Shown: positions 58,323 through 64,000 of the stretch, one piece after another
Layout of the letters: the number at the start of each line of letters is the position of its first letter
Position numbering within the stretch: the first letter of the stretch is position 1
Assembly (NCBI RefSeq): GCF_964204865.1
Contig: NC_135260.1
Span: forward strand, 19,824,001 to 19,888,000
Length of the DNA: 64,000 nt
Direction of reading: 5' to 3'
DNA from: Styela clava
Lineage: Eukaryota > Chordata > Ascidiacea > Stolidobranchia > Styelidae
Translations under genes and position numbers: made by a program
Notes under the pieces: model-generated
What the model saw: only the letters and a program-made list of their open reading frames with translations
Databases searched by the model: none
What the model was told of the DNA's origin: nothing

Positions 58323-60310
58323 CTCAGTGTGTTACAGAAACATACAATAGTATAACATACGTTATAACTTGTTCCTATAAATAAAAAAGATTTCACGAGT
58401 ATGGATAATGATATTTTGGTATCAAGTTTATGTGACCTAATGCATACTTTGGTCCACATTAAATCGCTTGGATCACCGCGCTTCTTTCATAACCTGAAGA
58501 ATTTCCTATATTATCAATTAAATAATTATCCTATGAGTTTAATAATGAATTAATAACAGCTCATTTTGTTTGAAAAATATGGTGAATCGGATGGACGTTA
58601 AATTTGATATAGAACCAATAATATCTTGAAAAGGATTCGCAAATTATTCTTTCCTTGTTGTTCTTAAACTTTTTCTATCACGGACCCTTAAAATAATTAT
58701 GTTATTGGTCTGGGCGGACCTCTTCGTGGCCTGTCTAAAACAGTAAAGTTAAAAGGGAAAAAAAACGCAACCTTAATGTGGAGAATGAAAAAAAAATTTG
58801 TTGTCGTTCGCGAGGCGGATGACCCAGTACTCTGCGCCAATTAAATACTCGGTACTGTGAGGTTTTCCAACATTCAGTTCCTTGTTTATTTGTGTTACAT
58901 TAGCCAATCGGCAATATGTCAATCATCATTTGTGACGTTAGGAAATGAATTGGGAATTGCTTGAACTGTTATGCTAGATCCCAAATGAAGGCGTATGGAT
59001 GAATTAAATCACAAGCAAAAATATTAACTATATTATCTAGAAAGTCTTTTCCAGTTTATGCTCATCTTGTACCGGACATCTCGGCAATTTTATTCTAACA
59101 ATTTCTACTGAATCTTTACGAATCCGTGGGTAGTCCGCGGACCCCAGTTTCAGAATTCCTGACTTAGAATAGAAACCTAGTTTCAACAGCATATTGACAT
59201 TCAAGATACAAGTACGATACAAACCAATTTAATAAAAGCAATGCAAAATGTATACAAAAACAGCTTTTAACAAATAATCAGAGAGAATATATTATATTTC
59301 ATATTTACAATAACACATATTGTTAAAAGTTCACTAAGACCTCTATCGCAATCGCATTTTATTCTAAAAAAAGACAAGAAATCCATTGGAAAAAATTGAA
59401 CTATAAAATATATCGTACTTCGCGTTCGGGTGGATAAATAGAGATGAACTAAATAGTATTATACTATATGCATTCGTTAGACAAGCAACATAAATACTAT
59501 TTACAGTTGTTACTATTTTTCTACCAGTGTAGGTAAAATCTTTCAGTCATTGCATGAAGCTTTGTTTTACCCAAATTTACACGCGAGCTTTATATTTTTA
59601 ATCTTAAAAAAAGTACAAAAATTTTCGAGAAAGCGATATGAATTTGGAATCTCATCTAATATTGTACAATAAATTTTGTTGATAATTTCATCTTTCAACA
59701 TTAGTATATTTAACATATTGAATTTGTATCGGATTAAATATTCTATATTGTCCGGTACTAATTTGGCTCCGATTTTGGGAAAATTATGAGCATTTTATAC
59801 TAAAATTGTAACAAGCGTTGGACAATGAAGGGACAAATAAATATTAAATTTTACAGTTTTCTTTTCTTCGCTTTTTATATAAAAGTTTTTTATAATGGAC
59901 TCAAAAATTGAATTGTAAGATAGATAGATGATATGATGGTTTTCATATCCAGAATCTTTATCTCCAACTTTTTGCGTTAACTAAAAGCACGCTATTGGTG
60001 AACGTACGCTAATAATCCAGTGTGGTCCGTTAGCAGTATCAACATTAAATTTACAACTAAAAAGGCCATTGGTTGGCCTTAAAATAACATAATTCACAAC
60101 AAATATCTGAATCTCAAAATTACCGATAATTTAATACAAAAGCAAGTAGTTTAAATTTTTTGGTACCGTACAACAATTACTCCCAACCGTACGTCTAAAT
60201 AATAACAAAACAGTTGAATCAGAGATTTTTTACAAAAAAGAACTTTAATAAAAAATCTCATTTACTGGCGAAATAAAAATAAAAAATGGCACTTTATATA
60301 TATGTGCTTT
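58323..60310. other. Intergenic and 3' flank of TBATA; one possible hAT remnant
   Basis: No gene. At about 58665-59162 TTCTTAAACTTTTTCTATCACGGACCC and GTCCGCGGACCCCAGTTTCAGAATTCCTG are roughly inverted, resembling a degraded hAT element. The rest is AT-rich. Confidence 0.4.
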
Positions 60311-63300
60311 TCATGAAGCGACTGCTGGTTGTTCATTGGCGTCTTGTTGTGTTACTTCTGCTGTTTCTTCTACAATTGCAGGTAGAGATAATCGACCTCT
60401 TGATGCAACGCTACCTGGAGTCTTTGTATATCGCATTATTGGACTTGCATTTTTGATATCATTCAACGCTGGAAGTACAAAAACCCCAAACACATAAATA
60501 GATGTATCATAAATGGAATTAACACTTCGTCATAAAAATACACAATTGAAAATTTGGCGTGATAGAGTGTTAGAGTCACATATTCATATGTCCACTTTAA
60601 TAAAATAAAATCCATTTCCAAATTGAAACTGAATAACAAAAGCCGATTTTTAATAAAGTTTCATAAATAAATATACAATTCTTTGAGTGATATGATACTG
60701 AAAGAGTTATATCCATAATCAGTCCCGCTCCAGGTCCACACAAAATTCAACTCTGACTGTGGGTACAAATAAATCCGATTAAAGCTCCCGACTCGACTCT
60801 GGACTAACCAGAAATTTGACTGTGGCAATTGAGGCTTCATGCAAGTCACTGATAATTTTGAAATTCTTTACTTCGACTCTCGACAGCGGAGGTCTATAAT
60901 TTAGAATGCGACTGCAATACTGATAAAAAAACGCCAAATGCGAATAATTTCAATAGAATTTTGTAGTTAACAAACCTTTCCTCGATGCAGGTCGTGAAGG
61001 TGTTCCGAGTGGTCTTGCTGAAGTTGGTTTTCTTGGTGACATAGGTGTTGCAGGTTTATCAAGGGTTAGAATCTCAGCCCCATCTGTGAACATAAACAGA
61101 CTGATTAGTTAGTCGAAATACCGAATCGGTAATTCAAATATTTTGCAGTACACAAAGTGCATGAAAATTTCAATTATATATATATTCTATCTTGACATAG
61201 AAAGTTTGGTCAAAATGTTCGCCAAACAAACAATTACCTTGCTGCACTTTCGTTGGTTTCATCGATTCCATTGTGTCTGGCCTACTGGTAACACTCATAG
61301 AGGTGTGTGGTCTACTTTGTGCTTGTACTGTTGGTGGTCTTGCTGCTCTTGCCGCAGCAGCTAACGCTTCTTGTCTTTCAGCTTCTTGCCTGCGCAATGT
61401 TTCTTCCTCTGAACTCATGGCGCTTCTTATCATATCGAGTACAAGACCCTTTTCTGTATAGATTAAAATTTATTGATAATATAGTTTATTTTATTTTTGA
61501 TGTCTCGTTGTCGTCCCCGAGAGTATCTTAGATTCATTGTATATAATGGGACTAGAATGATGTTTTTTTTTCTAATTTAAATTAATACAGGCTGAAGAAA
61601 TTTGCAAAATGATTGAGGCCTGTACGATACGACAAGTCGTTTGATCATCAGTTCAAGTAAGATGAGAAATATTTAACCAATTAAATAATACATACATAAG
61701 TTCAACTAAATAATACATACAACAACAGAAGATAAAGACAAATGCTTGAAGTTGAATAAATGTAACGATGTGGCATCTACGTATGACTTACCCCTGTCAC
61801 CAGCTGAAACAAGCCATTGTTGAACAGCGTGCACGGAGTCTGTTTGTAATATCTGACAAAGCATTTCAAGCATCAACGTCTCAGTGTCAGGATATGCAGA
61901 AATGTGCTGAAAACAATACGATTATACAAACATTTTGGCGTCAATAGCAGTTTATACAGTAAGAAAGTGACGGATTGTGGCAGTGTCTCCTTAACTCATT
62001 TATCTTAAGCTCATATAACGTATAAGGCAGCACAAGAACAACGCTTCAATTGAAAAATAACAAAAGTGAAATACAAATAATTTCCATTTCAAATATAATG
62101 AGAAAACCTTGGTCTATAAATTCTTCCCAGATATCAAACATTACGACGAGAACTGATGATATTAAAGCAGCTGTACTCATTTGGTTCGACGAACTTACCT
62201 GGTAAGAACCATACGGTCTTCCACCTTGTCTTGAAGCTTGTCTGGACATAGCACGTGACGGTGGCGGTACCAATCTCCCAGTTTCAGCTAAAACGAAAAA
62301 ATAGATATTTGCTAAATCTGCGCTTCTTTTTGTCAAGAAACATACATTCTCAGTTGTTGGCTCATCTTTACGCTTTATCATGGAAAAAATCAGAGTGATT
62401 CGACACTATATAAAAGCGAACTGTGGCTGGAATCTATGTCTGTCATTCTACATACCCGAATAAATGGTTCTTCGTTTCGTCTGTGGCAGAATACTAGCTT
62501 GACTGACAGGACGAGGAAGTTCTTCCTGTATTTCTGGAACCAACCCAGCTTTTTGACAAAGTTCTCGAAGCTCCTCTCTCCATGAATCTGTCACTGGAAC
62601 TAAAAGAAGATGATTATAACATGGATAAGGTATATTTCATCATGAATTTATTTAGCTGGAAATAATGACTGTAAGACAGTCCGTCGGAGAATAATATGTT
62701 TTAAACAAATACATGTGAAGAAATAAGACAATGCTATAGCTCAAATTTCCGTTGATGGGGAATTAATCATGATCGCCATGTTTGTGAAAATCATTTTGCC
62801 GTCTTGATTGCTGGTATTGGAAGTACAGTACCAAAATATACAACAAAAAAGCACTTACTTAATCCTATTCTTGGAACAGCTTTCTCGCGATATGGATAAT
62901 GTTGAAGGCCAGTGATTATATTGATTGGGAATGTCGTGCTACTTAATCCTAATGCATTTGGAGGAATATGTGCATTGAAGATATTCTCTCTTTCCCTAAA
63001 AAAATAAATTTAGAATTAATATGAGTGGACTACAAGGAAATCGTATCCTCTACAAATCTACATGGTGGCGCATTTTTTTTAAATCAGCAACATTACGGGA
63101 AACACGGGAGGAGGAGCTCAGAGAAATATGGAAAATGATTCGCTGAGAGACGCTTTTTCTTTAATTACTAGGATTTTCAATGTGGTTAAAGAAGTAATTT
63201 TCCCGACAACACTATCATGAACTATTTACCAGCACGGCCAATAAATCTGTCCTAGAGTTGCAAATTTGATTGAACAGTTATTACAATGTAAAGGTGATAA

Positions 63301-63986
63301 GGTTGTCCAACCATTATGCAACTTCAAGTTTCACAAAATTCATTCATTTATATTCCAGAGCTCTAACATTGATTGATCAATATTGAATATTGGTAAAATA
63401 TTAATCAGCAATAAAATCATATTGACAAGTTTTATTTGACAAAGTTACCTTGTGGAAGGAGTTCTGATGCTGAAACGTTGAGGTGGGAAAATATCATGGT
63501 CGTGTACTGCGCATATCGGCTGGCCGTTTAGTCCTGAAAAATAGAATTGAAATATGCAACATATGAAGGCTACAGACAAGTATATTAGATAAACTTATAC
63601 AGTTTATTATGATAAACACACAAAAAACAGAACGAAAAAGATCTAAGTGTGTATCTTTGACAACTTCACTTCGATACGTTATCCGATTTAGGTTTACAGT
63701 GCCTATTTTTTTCTACTTTTCGTTAAAATAACATTTAATGCCATAACCTTTAAAAATGTTTTTTACACCTTTGAAAAATTGTCGGAAGTAAATGGATAAT
63801 ACAAACAAAAATGAAGCTTTTCAAGTATTTTAAACCTCATGATATGAATTTATCACAAAGTTTCATACTCACCGGAAATATGTCGTACCCTAAAAGGATG
63901 TGGATTGTGTCTGGAGAAAAATGAAGCTTGGCTGTAAGCACCAAATCTTGAACTACTTTTCGACTCAGGACGTGATCTACGCGGGC
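60311..63986 (-). CDS. TBATA: TBATA (thymus, brain and testes associated), 5' end outside window
   Basis: Nine exons run from the right edge to a TGA at 60311: 63986-63873, 63533-63449, 62995-62859, 62599-62456, 62287-62199, 61906-61792, 61453-61238, 61083-60976, 60468-60311. All have GT-AG borders and compatible phases, giving about 388 residues. Family landmarks: SFFSRHNPHPFRVRHI, LNGQPICAVHD, VTDSWREELRELCQKAG, YSAETGRLVPPPSRAM, and MLEMLCQILQTDSVHAVQQW followed by GLVLDMIRSAM. These match the vertebrate protein in order and content. A Gln/Ala/Glu-rich stretch (RRQEAERQEALAAAARAARP) and Ser/Pro-rich tail follow. The mammalian protein is reported in testis and thymic stroma and binds cytoskeletal/kinesin and neddylation partners; the function here is inferred by homology only. 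The upstream start exon(s) lie beyond position 64000. Confidence 0.93.
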
Positions 63987-64000
63987 CTGGATACAAAATA

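Noticed and set aside
61143-61531. Plus-strand frames rich in Leu/Cys at 61.1-61.5 kb
   Set aside because: They are antisense to the Ala/Glu-rich TBATA exon 61453-61238.

Overview
This is a nuclear DNA window from an animal, AT-rich throughout, with multi-exon genes using GT-AG introns and many transposable-element remnants. The gene set (SIRT1, a Shisa-like receptor adaptor, SPATA1, a MARVEL tetraspan, TBATA) is animal. The low GC, fairly compact introns and dense small repeats make an ascidian tunicate my best guess. That is inference, and I cannot name the species.

Layout. 1-8.6 kb holds no host gene that I can recognise. It carries a hAT 5' fragment, the degraded 3' end of an R2-type LINE and a tRNA-derived SINE-like repeat. 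8.6-21.4 kb is a complete SIRT1 gene (+, 15-16 coding exons) whose introns hold several elements, including a 1.9-kb hAT with a perfect 8-bp duplication inside an older repeat, and a TTAA-flanked piggyBac-type MITE. 21.4-28 kb is gene-free apart from hAT remnants. 28.0-32.0 kb (-) is a gene of five very short exons, assembled here from splice phases, that encodes a Shisa-like membrane protein with two PY motifs. 32-41 kb is gene-poor, with hAT remnants and a 139-bp minisatellite of higher-order structure. 41.6-44.7 kb (+) is a piggyBac (PGBD-like) transposase gene with an intron and one frame break. 49.9-51.8 kb (-) is SPATA1, whose open frame runs into a hAT MITE. 55.1-56.6 kb (+) is a two-exon MARVEL-domain protein. 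60.3 kb to the right edge (-) is TBATA, nine exons visible and its 5' end outside the window.

Functional links are limited. SIRT1 is a nuclear NAD+-dependent deacetylase. The Shisa-like and MARVEL proteins are membrane proteins of trafficking or adaptor type. SPATA1 and TBATA are testis-associated families in vertebrates, sitting about 9 kb apart here. There is no sign of an operon. The mobile-element content is dominated by hAT superfamily derivatives (at least ten), plus piggyBac, RLE-type LINE and SINE sequences.
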